From Filosporella fistucella (lineage: Eukaryota > Ascomycota > Leotiomycetes > Helotiales), in assembly GCA_030077755.1 (NCBI GenBank), contig JAQJZZ010000007.1, positions 2,220,271 through 2,284,270 of the forward strand: 64,000 bases of DNA, given 5' to 3'. The notes under the pieces were generated by a model. That model saw only the letters and a program-made list of their open reading frames with translations, was not told the origin of the DNA and ran no database searches. This document shows, one piece after another, positions 36,941 through 49,700 of the stretch (position 1 is the stretch's first letter; each line of letters starts with the position of its first letter). Both the position numbers and the translations under genes were made by a program.

Positions 36941-37787
36941 ATGGCCGGAGGAAAGGGCAAGTCATCTGGTGGAAAGTCATCCGGAGGGAAGGTTGGGGCC
37001 GACGGATCGAAGAAGCAACAATCGCACTCGAGCAAGGCTGGTCTTCAGGTTAGTATTGCGCATTATATCTGCAGACTTCTGCACGCAATTTTCGAGTTTG
37101 GATGGGGTCCTTGGGTTCAGAATCGATGCTGGACGATGGATATATCACCCCGCCAAGTCGCGTCATCAACATCAACATAAAAACCAAAGGGATTCGGGAC
37201 AGCGGATAAGGATAGCCAGCAGATGAGTGGGATGCATTTGCATCAAATTTATCATGACAATATCGCATAGAACCGCCGGCGACGCCAGACTACTGACGCG
37301 ACTCAAATATCAACATCCCAGCCACCTGACTCGACCCGAAGCCGCAGATTTCTGACTTTCGAATGACCTCTCTGATGCGCGCAAACCATGGAGGCCCTGC
37401 TAACAGTTATTGAACAGTTCCCATGCGGTCGTGTCAAGCGTTTCTTGAAGAATAACACCCAGAACAAGATGCGCGTTGGAGCAAAGGCAGCCGTCTACGT
37501 TACCGCCGTTCTTGAATATCTGACCGCTGAAGTTCTCGAACTTGCAGGAGTGAGTCATGATCGCGTCTGCCTAGTTCGCGCAATGCTAATGTTTGCAGAA
37601 TGCTGCGAAAGATTTGAAAGTCAAGCGTATAACTCCCCGCCATCTCCAGCTCGCCATTCGTGGTGACGAAGAGCTCGATACGCTTATTCGCGCGACCATC
37701 GCATTTGGAGGTGTTCTGCCACACATCAATCGGGCTCTGTTGTTGAAGGTTGAGCAAAAGAAGAAGGCTAAGGCTCTAGAGGCATAA
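36941..37787 (+). CDS. HTZ1: Histone variant H2A.Z
   Basis: Replaces H2A in nucleosomes near promoters and other regulated sites; deposited by SWR1-type remodellers. Exons 36941-37048, 37418-37549, 37599-37787; 142 aa. The N-terminal tail is [19 protein letters not shown]. The histone fold runs from [15 protein letters not shown] through [35 protein letters not shown] and [20 protein letters not shown] to [15 protein letters not shown], ending KKKAKALEA. The acidic-patch extension and the GDEELDTLI region separate it from canonical H2A. The first intron is 369 nt, far longer than the 45-80 nt typical of the window, and sits exactly at GLQ/FPCGR. Confidence 0.97.
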
Positions 37788-38499
37788 GCCACACTCTCTT
37801 GATGTGCGTTCGAATATCGCTTATTTCTATTTTCCTGTATTGCGGGCTGGGACAGAATATTGGAGGGAGGTGCAAGGGGATTACTGGTTTTCTTTTGGTT
37901 TGGATTCAAACTTGTGCTATGGTGTTACGAACGGAGATGAGATGAGATGACAGATTACACGTCTGGAAAGACTTGTGAGGTCATGATAGCATGTGAGCTT
38001 CTGGTGGTTGTACTACTACAAATAAAAATTTATTCGCACTGCAGGTGGAATCTGATGAAGGATGGAGCGGTTTGAACTTCCTACAGGGACCGCCATCCAT
38101 CCTCAATACAGAATCTCAAGTTCGTTCAATATATGCCACACAACATCGCTCGCCAGATAATCGCTTTGTTCGAGATATGCGAAAAGTTGTGAGTTTTCTT
38201 TCTGCTTAATGCGATGAAGTCACATCAGTTCTCAAAGGATGGCTCGGGACAAAGAGTCGTGAGTTTGTTTGTTCCTTGATGGCAAGGTGCCGCATTGAGA
38301 ATATTCAGAGTATAATATATTCGAGTCCATCCATCCGCTCTCAGGACATTCAGCACTGCAACAATTTCAATTTCATAAGCCTGTCTCCTTATCTTCATCT
38401 ACAAGGCGTGCCCTATCACAATCTCGTATTTATTGTTCCTATCATCCGTCATTGATTTCGTTGTCGCATCCCAAATTTCATTCGCCAGAATCGACTGTA
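37788..38499. other. Intergenic region downstream of H2A.Z
   Basis: H2A.Z 3' region and the leader of the next gene. No gene or repeat supported. Confidence 0.5.
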
Positions 38500-39615
38500 A
38501 TGCCTCCTCGCTGGCGTCTCAACTTCTCTGGCTCTCCACTACAAAAAGTCAGCGAATCTCCCAGTTCATCAGCCTCGCCTGTCAGTTCTTCGCTACCTCG
38601 ATCTCCTTCATCACCATCATCGTCGAATCCAATATCTCCAGCTTCCTCCACCAGCTCTCGTAATGGTCCTCTAGCACCCCCGCCCCGGTTGCACTTACGT
38701 ACTATGATTTACTCCCCACCACTTCCAAAAGATCACCTCAAGAAAGCACCGTCTATTCCATACCCATGGATTTGGCGCTGTCACCTGTGCCACTCTATAT
38801 ACCGTCTTGGAGTCACTCGACGCTGTCTCGAGGATGGTCATTTCTTCTGCTCTCAACCCTCTCCCGAGCCCTCACCTGTTTCACCTGAAGATGCATCGTT
38901 TCTCACAGAATACTTTCCTTCCAACCCGCAAAAAGGAGTGAGCAAGGAAGATCTTCAACAGAAGGTAGCCGAGAAAAAAAGAGAGAGAAAGCGAAAGAAG
39001 AAAATTCCGCGAGGCTGCAGAGCTGAATTCGACTACTCCGGCTGGTCTAAATATAATGCTTGGAGACGCGAAGCGCGGATCATAAAATCGGAGCATAAAA
39101 GACTTCAGCGGGGCCTGCTTGGGAGGGAAAGGGGTAGGGAAATAGAAAGGGCTGAATGGAAGAGTCGAAATTGTTGGAGGGATTGTGATTTCCCTTCCGA
39201 GTGCCACAACGAACGAAAAGCAGAACGTGAATGGGAGAGGAAAATGAGGGAGATAACCGAGTGGGGGGAAAAATGGCAAGCTGAGTGGGATCATTTGCCG
39301 GCCAAAGAAGCAAGTCCTGAGTTCGATTTAGAGGACTTGGTTGATGAGGAAATGGAAGGAACCGGAGAGGAGAACCTGGGGCCTCTGGGCATTGATTGTG
39401 ATGGACTTGGAGAAGAAATTAAGCAGCACGAGTATGCGAAGAGTAGGAGGAAGAGTATGGATACCGCCGGCGATAGTCCCCCTTGTAGTCCGTTGAAGAC
39501 ATGCAATTTCACGTTTAAATTCGGGCCAGGAATGTTGGATGTAATGGACGGAGGTGCCTGGGACTGCGGTGATGGAGAAGAGAAGGAGGGAGTAGAAATT
39601 TGGAGTGATGCCTAA
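38500..39615 (+). CDS. Uncharacterised protein with Ser/Pro-rich N-terminus and putative zinc knuckle
   Basis: Single-exon 371 aa protein; I do not recognise the family. The first 65 residues are Ser/Pro-rich and probably disordered. Then WIWRCHLCHSIYRLGVTRRC and CLEDGHFFC (about 90-120) provide a C-x2-C ... C ... H-x2-C set that could bind zinc. The middle is strongly basic (KKRERKRKKKIPRGC), then AEFDYSGWSKYNAWRREA and a long Arg/Glu-rich helix-like region with Trp and Cys, followed by an acidic stretch. Near the C-terminus are GDSPPCSPLKTCNFTFKFG and an acidic tail. The start is the ATG MPPRWRLNF; 16 upstream in-frame codons were left out because the region reads like leader. Confidence 0.65.
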   Translation: MPPRWRLNFSGSPLQKVSESPSSSASPVSSSLPRSPSSPSSSNPISPASSTSSRNGPLAPPPRLHLRTMIYSPPLPKDHLKKAPSIPYPWIWRCHLCHSIYRLGVTRRCLEDGHFFCSQPSPEPSPVSPEDASFLTEYFPSNPQKGVSKEDLQQKVAEKKRERKRKKKIPRGCRAEFDYSGWSKYNAWRREARIIKSEHKRLQRGLLGRERGREIERAEWKSRNCWRDCDFPSECHNERKAEREWERKMREITEWGEKWQAEWDHLPAKEASPEFDLEDLVDEEMEGTGEENLGPLGIDCDGLGEEIKQHEYAKSRRKSMDTAGDSPPCSPLKTCNFTFKFGPGMLDVMDGGAWDCGDGEEKEGVEIWSDA

Positions 39616-40258
39616 GTGGATCTCGGGGAGGGAAATGTCGATGAGAACATGCAGATGCAAGAGGCGTTGGGAGCAAGAAGCTTGTTTCTGGGCGGCTTTC
39701 ATACCAATGGAGATGTCCAGGGCGATGAGGAGACGGCAGCTGTCTAAATGATATTTTTGGTGAAGGAATTTGGAGCCCTACATGTATGGTTTTGGTCAGC
39801 ATATTCAAGCACACGAAATCTTAATTCAAGCTCATATTGAAAGTCGCAGGTGGCTTCTTTGATAGAATGAAATCAAACCCGGTCGCTCACAAAAGTCTTT
39901 TGCCCAAGTCGCATTTCAACTTCCATGTTTCGCTTCTTCAAGATCAGATGGCAGCACGTAATCTGGGTGTTGCTTGATTCCCATGTTGTCACATGGCAGA
40001 GGCTCTCGATCTTGAAAAATCTCGTGAAAATTAGTTCGCATATCGTATCACACTTTCCAAAACGAAATGTTGTTCAGCAGGCATTTCATAGTTGTCTTCT
40101 CGCAACATAAAATCTGTCAAAACGGCAATTTTCTCGTGGGCAGTAGAAATTAGATCTTACTTTGTGCCAGAAGACAATGGTGAGAGCGCCCGAGAAAAAT
40201 GATTCAACAGAAAATGAGGGGATTTGAATTGATTAAGTCCATTTAACATTATTAAAGG
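39616..40258. other. Intergenic region
   Basis: Between two convergent genes. Nothing recognised apart from AT-rich stretches just downstream of each stop. Confidence 0.5.
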
Positions 40259-42838
40259 CTATTCAAGTGGCAATGTGAACACCAGTCGATCGCGACTATT
40301 TTCAACTCTAGTGCAAGGTACTCCCGAGTCCGTCATACAAACGGGCCGTGTATCACCAACTGGCAAAATGATACCAATCTCTTTCCAAAGCGGTGAATAT
40401 CTCTTCGCGGAATCTTGCTCTATTTTCACTGATATGCTCTCTGTCGTCCAAGAGTATAGTAATGTATATCGAGAAATATCCGGCTTCGAAGATATCCCAT
40501 CATCCTCGTACCAGGTAAATTTATGAGTTTTCGCTGACTGATTTCTATGTGGGAAAATTTCAACTGCTCTATAGTCGTCCTCAACAACATTCCTTGAAGG
40601 AAATCGACTGTCTCCAGGAGATCGAGTCTGGAGGCCCTTCCCCACTACAATACCACCTCCAACACGAGCAAGAAGAGGAATGCTCTGCTTCCACTCAGAG
40701 GTCACATCAGCCCACTGGCCAGCCTTGAGGTATTGATACGGGGCGATCGTGTTGATGTATCCTTCATCGTCGGTGTTGCTGCTCGGAAGATACATCCGAG
40801 CAATATTCTTGCCGGCTTCGTAAACACCTCCAACCAAAAGTGTGTCTCCAAGCCAGTATTGAGTCTCACCAGCCATTACTTCAGGAGTCCATACCTCAAG
40901 ATCAGATTCGTATCCCCATCCGGTCCATCTTTGAGGCGCGAGTGCCTCCATATGACTCTGTATCATGAGCGAATAGAGATACGGGATCAATTCGTAGCGA
41001 CGTTTGATGGCGTCTCGGATCAGGGGAGTAATTTCTGGATACATCCAGGGTTCGATGACGCCGCCAATTGTGTTGTCATTTTTGTCCGTCTTGAAACAAT
41101 TGATTGCAAAACGTGGAGAGTGGATTCCTAGCTGGACCCAACGAAGCAGAAGCTCAGGGCTTGGCTGAGGCCCTTCGAAGCCGCCTATATCATGACCATA
41201 ACACTAGATAATCAGTGCTGTGATTGAAAACTTGGATCTGTAACTTACTTGAATCAGACTGACGCCAGCGTTCAACGAGAGAGAGTTCGCACCCTTCATC
41301 GACTCCCAGCTGGTGAAGTTGTCTCCCCCCCAAGAACTCGCTGCATATCTCATTGTTCCAGCTGTCGCAGAACGGGTCAATACGAAGGGTCTGATATTTG
41401 GCTCGAGTTCAAGCAAAGCATCATGAGAAGACTTTCCCATGAGCTCGGTGTTCAAGCTTCGACCCCACAAGCCAACACTATTGTCTGTTTCAGAATTTTC
41501 TCGATGGTCGCCGTCAAGAGCACATTGCCAATCATCGTCTGGAATTGTGTACTCATTGTTATCATTCCATATCCCTTCGATTCCGCACTCCCTGAGAGCC
41601 TTGACACCTTCGTACCACCATTGAAAGCCAGCTTTGGACGTGAAGTCTATGTGGCCGCCTTCTCCACTTTCACCGCCACCTGCACTCCACAAACGTGCCA
41701 CTCCTGACCTCTTGGTTCTTGGATCTGTAAAGAAGGCACCAGCCGCATCCAATTTCTGATATTCAGGGTGGTTTGCCAGGACGTAGGGCTTCACATTAGC
41801 AATGATTCGAATTCCTTCGTCGTGGTATTTCTTCACAAAACCTTCGGGATCAGGGAAACGATGGCGGTTCCAGGTGAAGACGTTTCTTGTCTTCGGCTCA
41901 GTCTCAGCAACCGTATATCCAGATGACATCTGAAAAGCAGAGCATGGGATGTCGTGTTTCTTGAGCTTTTCGGCAAAGTCCATTAAAGCATCACAAGCTC
42001 GTGGCTCATCAAGCATAGAATATTTCATACCGCCAGCAATGTAGCCGAACGCCCAACGAGGCACAAGAAGTGGATAGCCCACAAGTTCTGCGTATATCTT
42101 GACAACATCTTGAACTGTCTTTCCAACCATCAGGTATTCTTCGAGTCCTCCATAATCTTGTCTGTACACCTTGAAGTGACCCCACAATCCGTCAATCTCC
42201 GAACCAACAGCGTAGGTACCTCGACTATGTGATGTAGAGAAAATGCCAATGCAGCCTTCGGGTGTGGCATTGATGAGGAGTGGTATATGTTTGTAGAGAG
42301 GGTCTGTTCGATAACAATCGTACCCGAAACAATCGGTTGCTGAAAGGATAAAGTGTCTGTTTGATAGATTCATAGGCGCCGCCTTTTCTCCAAGTCCGAT
42401 ATGGAGGGTGTCTCGTTTGTATCTTGTATAGTGTGCAATTCCCCTGCCATCTATGGCATATGAACGAAAGTCGAGATCACGGTGGATTGGAGAGGACTGT
42501 CCTTCCAGCTGTAGCTGAACGATTGGGGGCCCCGACCAGTCAATTGAGGCCGTGACATTGTCCACGATGATTGATCTCTGGGTTTTGGAATTGGTAGATG
42601 ATGATTTGATACCAGCAAGATTTACTAAAGGGCGAGGAGTAGATGGATGAGGAGGGAGAGGGTGACTTTTCGAAGAGAATGTTGTGCGAAACAGACCCGG
42701 CCGAACAGCTTGAAAGGTAAACAGGAATGGCGTATCGTCTGCAGATTTCAGCACAATATCAGTAGATGCTGATCCACCAATGTATCCATTCTCCTGGTCG
42801 AGAGAATAGGATTGGGGTATATATTCGCGTTGAGGCAT
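40259..42838 (-). CDS. Glycoside hydrolase family 31 (alpha-glucosidase-like)
   Basis: Hydrolase acting on alpha-glycosidic bonds (maltose-, isomaltose- or xylosidase-like; exact substrate unknown). Exons 42838-41249 and 41203-40259 (45 nt intron), 844 aa. There is no signal peptide, so an intracellular site is inferred. GH31 marks: an N-terminal beta-sandwich, RWAFGYIAGGMKYSM, GIRIIANVKPYVL, the catalytic nucleophile region GIWNDNNEYTIPDD (Asp about residue 426), RSATAGTMRYAASSWGGDN with the acid/base Asp near residue 506, then CYGHDIGGFEG, LRWVQLGIHSPRFAIN and RYELIPYLYSL. The C-terminal beta domains are complete. It is divergent from the permease gene, with a shared 583 nt upstream region. 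Confidence 0.93.
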
Positions 42839-43421
42839 TATGAAATAGCTATGAAGATGATGGAACAAGAAGAGTGTATGAGGATATTCGTAACTTACTT
42901 ATACCTACCTTGGACGAGTGTATGAATCGTCCCTCCACTTTTGTCTCCACGTGGAGGAATAACTTGTATGGGGTGAGTTGAGTTAATGTTGATGCAAGAG
43001 TTTACCCCGATGCATGAGAAGAGAATCTCCCCGCAGCAAGCTTCGGATTTCGGGTACAAATCCGAGGCTAGTCTCCATCTAGCGCTACAAAGCATTGTCA
43101 ACCTCCTTTTCACACATTTTCAATGCAACTCGAGTCATTCAAGCGGGTCGGTAGTCATGGGAGGTATACATTTTGGCTTCGTTATTTCGCATTTCAGCCC
43201 CGAAATCCGATGACCCCAGACCCCAGATTCTCCGGGTTCTCTAGTTGAAGCTAATGGACTGTGGCCGGTATAGCTCTTCTACATATGGTGGGATTTTGAT
43301 AAAGAGTCCATGATTTCCACAATATTTCCTTCTATCCTTCATCTTTCCCTCATATTACTGTCTCCTCCCCTTTCATTCATCATAACACCATATCTTTGTA
43401 TTGTTGTGACCGTATAACACT
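42839..43421. promoter_or_regulatory. Shared divergent promoter of GH31 and the permease gene
   Basis: A 583 nt region between two start codons on opposite strands. It is the only upstream space available to both genes, so it must hold both promoters. Pyrimidine-rich runs lie just upstream of the permease start (43318-43380). I cannot name specific operators. Confidence 0.5.
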
Positions 43422-45396
43422 ATGGAATCCACGGTGGACCATGAATCAGCGGACCAGAAGCTAAAGGTCGAAACCATCGAAGACTCTCCAAAGGCACAGC
43501 ACAACCAATTCAATGGCGAGAAGAAAGATAGAGCAGCGGAATTGCTGCAGAACTCCGGGCATGTAGTCGTTTCCGAGGCAGACAACAAGCGTATTCTGAG
43601 GAAGATCGATTTGAGTATTCTCCCAATCATGTTGGGGGTTTACTTTCTTCAGCAGCTTGACAAATCCACCCTTTCCTATGCTAGTGTCTTTGGACTTGTC
43701 CAAGATGCAAAACTTGGGGGTCAGGATTATTCTTGGCTTGGATCAGTCGTGTACATTGCTCAGCTTGTTATGCAACCTGTCATCGCATACTTTTTGGTCA
43801 AGCTCCCAACTGGAAAGTTCGCTGGATCAATGGTGTTGTGCTGGGGAGTTGTATTATGTTTGATGTCTATTGCTAGGAATTTCAAGGGGTTATTTGCTGC
43901 GAGATTCTTCCTTGGTTGTTTTGAAGCTTCAGTTGGTAGGATATCCTATCTCTTCTTTTCTCTTGCTAAATATCTCCAGCACCTACATTTGTTGCTATCA
44001 CACAGATGTGGTGGCGCCGTAGTGAGCAGACCAATAGAAATGCCTCCTGGTATGCGATGAATGGAGTTACAAATATGGTCGGCAGTCTCCTTGCATACGG
44101 GCTGGGACACATTCATTCTGATAAGTTGTATTCATATCAAGTATGTTTGAACTGTGATGGCCAGTGATATATCGAGCTAACTCGGCAGATCATTTTCTTA
44201 GCCTGTGGACTTTTGACAGTGCTATTTTCCGCTGCTGTATTGTGAGTGGTACCAGCAATATCCGGCATCAAGCTTACAATTTACAGGTATCTCATGCCAG
44301 ACTCTCCTGTCGATGCTAAGTTTTTCAATGACCACGATAAGCTTCTCGCAATTGAGCGTTTGAGATCAAATCAGATGGGTGTAGTATCCACAACTTGGAA
44401 GTGGGATCATGTCAAGGAAAGCATGCTTGATGTGAAGACGTGGTGTTGGTTTGCATTAATATTTTCTATCTCGTAAGTTATGTCACCCGTCACTTCTTAT
44501 CTAACGTCGCAGAATACCGAGTGGCGGCGTCACAACCTTCGGGCCTCTGATTGTCAACTCATTTGGATTCGATAAGTTCAAAACAATCCTGCTGAACATT
44601 CCCTTTGGAGCTGTTCAGATTATCGCAACAATGGGTGGAGCTGCCCTTGCTACACGACTGAAGAAGAAAGGCCCGCCTTTGGTCCTGCTTTGCATTCCTC
44701 CAATTGTGGGAATTGTAATGCTATTATGTCTCCATCACACCAAAGGGAACCGAGGCCCGTTGCTCGTAGGATATTACTTGGTACGTTCATCCTCACTTGA
44801 GACTGTCTTGCTGACTTGGTAGATTTCTTTCTACCCTGGGATATGTAAGTCATTCAATCTTGCCAGAATCTAGATTATGCTGACAGATCAGCACCGCTCA
44901 TTTACTCATGGTCATCTCAAAACACAGCGGGTGAGACCAAAAAGAAGACAACAACAGCTATTTTGTTCATTGGGCAGAGTGCAGGAAACGTATGAAGTAA
45001 TCAGTGTCTATTTCACCAGTGTCGCTGACACAAGCAGATAATTGGTCCACATCTATATACTACCGGAGAGGCCCCTTTATACAGGCGCGGTCTCATATCG
45101 AATCTGGTCCTCTTCATAGTGCTTGTGATCTTGACAATGTAAGAGTTATCCAACCTGGAGGGCTTTCTAACCATTCTAGATTGACAACATTGTACTTGAT
45201 GTTCTTGAACAAAAGACACGCTTCCAGACGTGTACAGCTTGGAAAGTCTGCAATCATTGCTGATAGATCGATGATGAACGCGCAAGAACGGGAGATTAAC
45301 AAGGAGATTGATGAGGGCCTCGGACGCGCTGGTGGAGAAAAGGCGTTTGATGATATTACGGATTTGAGGAATGAGGACTTCGTCTTCGTGTATTAA
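43422..45396 (+). CDS. MFS anion:cation symporter, allantoate permease (Dal5)-like
   Basis: Plasma-membrane uptake transporter of the Dal5/ACS group, which carries small organic anions (allantoate, nicotinate, biotin precursors and others). Nine exons: 43422-43935, 43980-44140, 44189-44241, 44287-44472, 44513-44780, 44823-44844, 44892-44989, 45038-45138, 45180-45396; 539 aa. The N-terminus is hydrophilic up to LRKIDLSILPIMLGVYFLQQ, then LDKSTLSYASVFGL, the ACS signature area RFFLGCFEASVAPTFVAIT and WWRRSEQTNRNASWYAMNG. Later TWCWFALIFSISIPSGG and FGFDKFKTILLNIPFGAVQ are conserved, as is AGETKKKTTTAILFIGQSAGN. The tail is charged. Exon 6 is only 22 nt. Confidence 0.9.
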
Positions 45397-46732
45397 AAAT
45401 AGGTTCTGCGTTTCTGTCAATTCCGAATTGCCACCAAACCAGAGACCCGCCCACAATGCAAGCTCGAAAATGAACAAGCTCATGCAGGGGTGCCGAGTTC
45501 TGACGTTACGTGATGTATATATATAGCTTTGCGAAGACGAGCGAAGACGTAACTTAGACTTTAGACGACTTCGTTGCGCTTAGCTAAGGGCATCTGGGGA
45601 CAATGGATTAAGGGACAATGGATTTCGAGACGAGGGATTTAGGGACAAGGGAGTTTGAGGACACCAGGTTTTAGGGAGTAACCTCTATTATGACAAGGTA
45701 TGAATGCGGACATATTAAAGAACGATTTGCCTGGTCCTGTCGGCGGTGTGCGGGCAAAGAGGTCCGTCCCTTCACTCTTGGTGCGCCAAAGAACGCAGAA
45801 AATGCTGGCTGCACTGTCGCAGCCGACTTTCTAATCGATTACGTACGTAAGGTACCACAGTACCACAGGGAATGTACGGGTTCATAGAAGGGGGGGTCTC
45901 GCCCTCCCTTTCTGCCCACATTTGGCAGCCCACCACAGGGCTGAACTTTCGCCATTTATAACATTGTGTTGCTGATACTGCGCTCGGAATCAAGGGAGTA
46001 GGCGATCGAGAGGAGAAGCGCAAGCAACGACACCTCGGGCATTGCTGATGAGGGGTTCTGTGGATGTAGGCACTGATCAAGTTTGTGGTGGACTTGGACC
46101 AACCCCTCGAAGACTTTGAGCTTAGAATCTGTTGCCTGGCTCGGTAGAATGAGGTCTACCAGGTCGAAGGACGTCTTGTCTGCATTGGGAGCGCTAGCCT
46201 TGAGCTGCTGAGAGAAGTTTTAGGGGACAGTAACGCTGGGCATTACTACTGGTAGATGAGGGCGGCCATGGTTGACCACAAATAGATCACGTGGCTATAC
46301 TCAAACCCCGGCTTTCGACTGGTCCATGGAGTACTTGGACTGGATGCAAGGGATTTTACAAGGTAAACCCCTTAGCGTCTTGACTATTATTCTATAATTA
46401 ACCTTTAAATAATCCATTATTGTAGAATTTTGAGGTAGCCTTTCACAATCTGTAGTAGTGCTAATTAACATCGTATAACACTACTAACGCAAATCCTCCG
46501 TGAGCGAGCTCGTAATGTCCGTTCAACCTAAGCCGAGCTTGAGTAGCAAGATGACCTCAAAGAGTTTAGATAAGGCTCGAGTCTTGAAGAATTATTGATA
46601 AGATAAGATTGTGTCCGGTTTGTGGAGAGTTTTGGAAGACAAATGTGTTTCTCGCCTCAAAGAACTTGATTCAGGCAGAATTAGAGAACGGCTGGTGAAG
46701 GGACGAAGAGTAAGTCTTGGTACAGGTCCGCT
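45397..46732. other. Intergenic region with short degenerate tandem repeat
   Basis: About 1.3 kb without a supported gene. Near 45597-45680 the words GGGACAATGGATT, GGGACAATGGATTT, GGGATTTAGGGACAAGGGA and AGGTTTTAGGG form an imperfect minisatellite. A GCGAAGACGAGCGAAGACG duplication lies at about 45523-45550. These may be remnants of a mobile element, but no terminal repeats could be matched. Confidence 0.45.
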
Positions 46733-49700
46733 TCATTTCAGCTTAAACATCTTAGAGACTTCACAGCCCTGAGTGAATACCGACCCATCCATAATCCCAT
46801 GAACATAAGCAGGCCCAACTAGGGTGAAATATCCAGTTTCCGTTGCTCTGACCTCTGTTTCCGGCTCTGTTTTCAACGAAAATGGAACTTTCACTCCATG
46901 GAAAACGCCAACCACATCACCTTTGGCTGTCTTGGCTAGAAACAAGCCCATTCGGCCGCGCCTTGTAATGCCAAAAACACGTCCTGCTAAGTTTGCCTTC
47001 CATGTTAGAATGAAGTTCCTAAGAGCAAGCGGGATCTCCCGATTCCTATCCCCTCCCATTACTGGTACCATACACAAAATGTTGAACAGATATCCACTGA
47101 GAAAAATATCACGTGGTCCTGGACTGCTGTTCTGCCTCTGCGCAACTGTTATGAAGGTCAAGTCAAGTTCCGGCTTTGAGTAGCCACATCCAATAGCATT
47201 TAAGAAAGCAAAGGCTCGAGGAACTGTCGTTGTACCTGGGCAAATCGGGGCGCAAACATCTTGGACCTTACGTGCACATTCACCCAGGATGGAGAGTATC
47301 TCAACTTCCGCTGTACTGGGTTCAGGAAATTCTTTCCCTACCCAGAGGATTCGATCAACTTCGTTCCCACGCAAGGTAAGAATTTCGTTGTGGATAGAAT
47401 AATATGGAGTAAGTCCTGACGCCGCTTTGTAAAATGTCTGTTGCATTTGGTTCTTGGCCTTCACGGCAAGCTCAAGGGCTTCTTCTTCCTTTGTTGGCGC
47501 GCTGGGTGGTGAATATGCTGGTTTGGTTTGACCAAATGACGAGAGTTTCGCAGAATCTTGGAGTACTTTGTTTATGTAATTTGATTGTAGAAGTTCCTCG
47601 GTTCCGTCTGTCCCAATGAGGGGAAGGGTCTTAGTTTTTAGAGACCAATTTGGCACCCAAGAAGGGAGGGGAGGTTCTGGAATTTTATCGTTCTCAGACT
47701 TATGCTTGTCGAGATCGGGATTGAGTGGTCCGTAGCCTATCCCAGCATGCATCAAGAAATCCAGTGGACGTCCGCCGGTGGTGTTATCCTTGCTTAAATC
47801 TTCCACTACTTGAATATATAGCTGTCGTACTGTTGCCTTATGGTATGGTTTGAATACCTGGTCTCTAGGTGAGCTAGATAATCCAACGAGAGCGTGTATC
47901 CGGTCCTCGGTCATGGTAGCATCAAATCGTGTCGATGATCGAAACATTTGCGCCAGATAAAAGAGAATAGAAATCGGCTGCTCTGGTTCATGAGAAGTCA
48001 ACAGAGGTTCATGAGAAGTCAACAGAGAAAATATTTTGATAGCTTGTACGTTTCGCAATGATATCAGACTCAGTCCTCCTTGACCAGCTCGATCCGATAT
48101 CATCTTGAGCCAAGCTTCATCTCGTAATATTGCCTGGCAGAACCAAGTGAACCTTTCCCACAACAGTGATTCCTCTCCATATCGAATGATGACAGAATGT
48201 TTTGATCGCACCACCTCTTGCACGATCCATGCCCGTCCATACCATTGGCATTGAAGCATTTCTTGGAGTGCTTCGGCGGCAGAAGAAGACAACTGGTAGC
48301 CAATATTATACCCCAGAAGCTGCCTAAGACGATTGAGAATAAAGATGCGATTAATTGCAGCGACCGCCAATGCGGCTTTGGATGAGTGACCGAGCCAGAT
48401 AATGGTTTGACTAGCCCCTTGGTAGATTTCTGGCATCAATGGAAGTTGCTGCGCCCTATCCTTAATACCGCTTTCATCTTTGCTTTGATTTATGCAAATT
48501 GCGTCTATCCATATCGTCACTGGCCTTAGATGCGAGCGAAAATTCTTCAAGACTTCGAATGCAGAGGAAGTAACTTCGATTGTTAGGGATCGAGGTGTAA
48601 CTTTTGCTCCGTCATCGATTGTGACAGAGTGCTTGGGGGTGTGGTCTTTCCCCCAGGTGTAGGAAATAGCAGTGTATGGATGGCACGACGGATTGTCCAA
48701 GTTGTGGTGGAAACGGTCACACGTTATTGGATCATTACGGAATCCCGGACGAATGCGAAGGAGCTTGATCAGACGTGTTGGAGAAACATCGGCTGGAGGT
48801 AAACCGTCAGGTAGAGTGGCACTTTTAACGTCTTCCTTGTCTTCCTGAATGGTTTCCTGGACGGGAGCTTTCTGATGACGCTGGATTTCATAGATGTAGA
48901 GATCCCGGCCAAAGGTCCACATTATTGAGAAGCAATTGTTGACCATATTTGATGCTAAATACAACATCTGTACATTGAACTTGAATGGTCCTCTCCACAT
49001 ATTAGCTGCTTCCATCTGCTGTTGATTTGCATCTGTGTTGACGTTCTGGGACCTCCAGTGGGTGAAACTCTGAGCAAAAACGGCTATTTCGATCGAAGTC
49101 GCTGGTATTTTTCGAACTAGATTTTGCATCATCACTATTTGGAACTGGAGTTTAACACCATAGTAGACTGATTGCTGCAGGTTTCGGAAAGAGAAGAAAG
49201 GTATCGCCGGGGAATTTTGATAGTGGCTGAAGAACTGGCTGAAGATCTGGCTTGCAGGCGACAAGACTTTCCAGAATAGCGATACCAGATCGGATGGCGA
49301 GATGGCGCGTTGAGTGGAATGGTATGCAATAAAACCGACAACAGCATGACAGCAGGCAGCGGGATTGTACCAGAGAAGTAGCGACAGCAAAGTCCAAATG
49401 TTCGGAGCCTCTCCATTATCGATTCGTGGCGTTCGACGTCGAACGGTGTTTGCGAAGGACTTAGCTCTGAGTGCGAAGCTCAAGAACATGGAAAGTACAA
49501 GCATCGCCTTTTCACATGCTGCTGTCTGATAATCGGTGAGGATCTCACGTCGAATAAAAAGAGTATAATAGTATCTGATGGTTTGGACAGACAAGGCAGT
49601 TGAACCGATGATCCCAGCACACATAAAATACTCGTAGACGCCAGCCACGAACAGCAATATCACTTTCGCAAAGAAAGGGGCATTTTCGTCTAGAGCAGAC

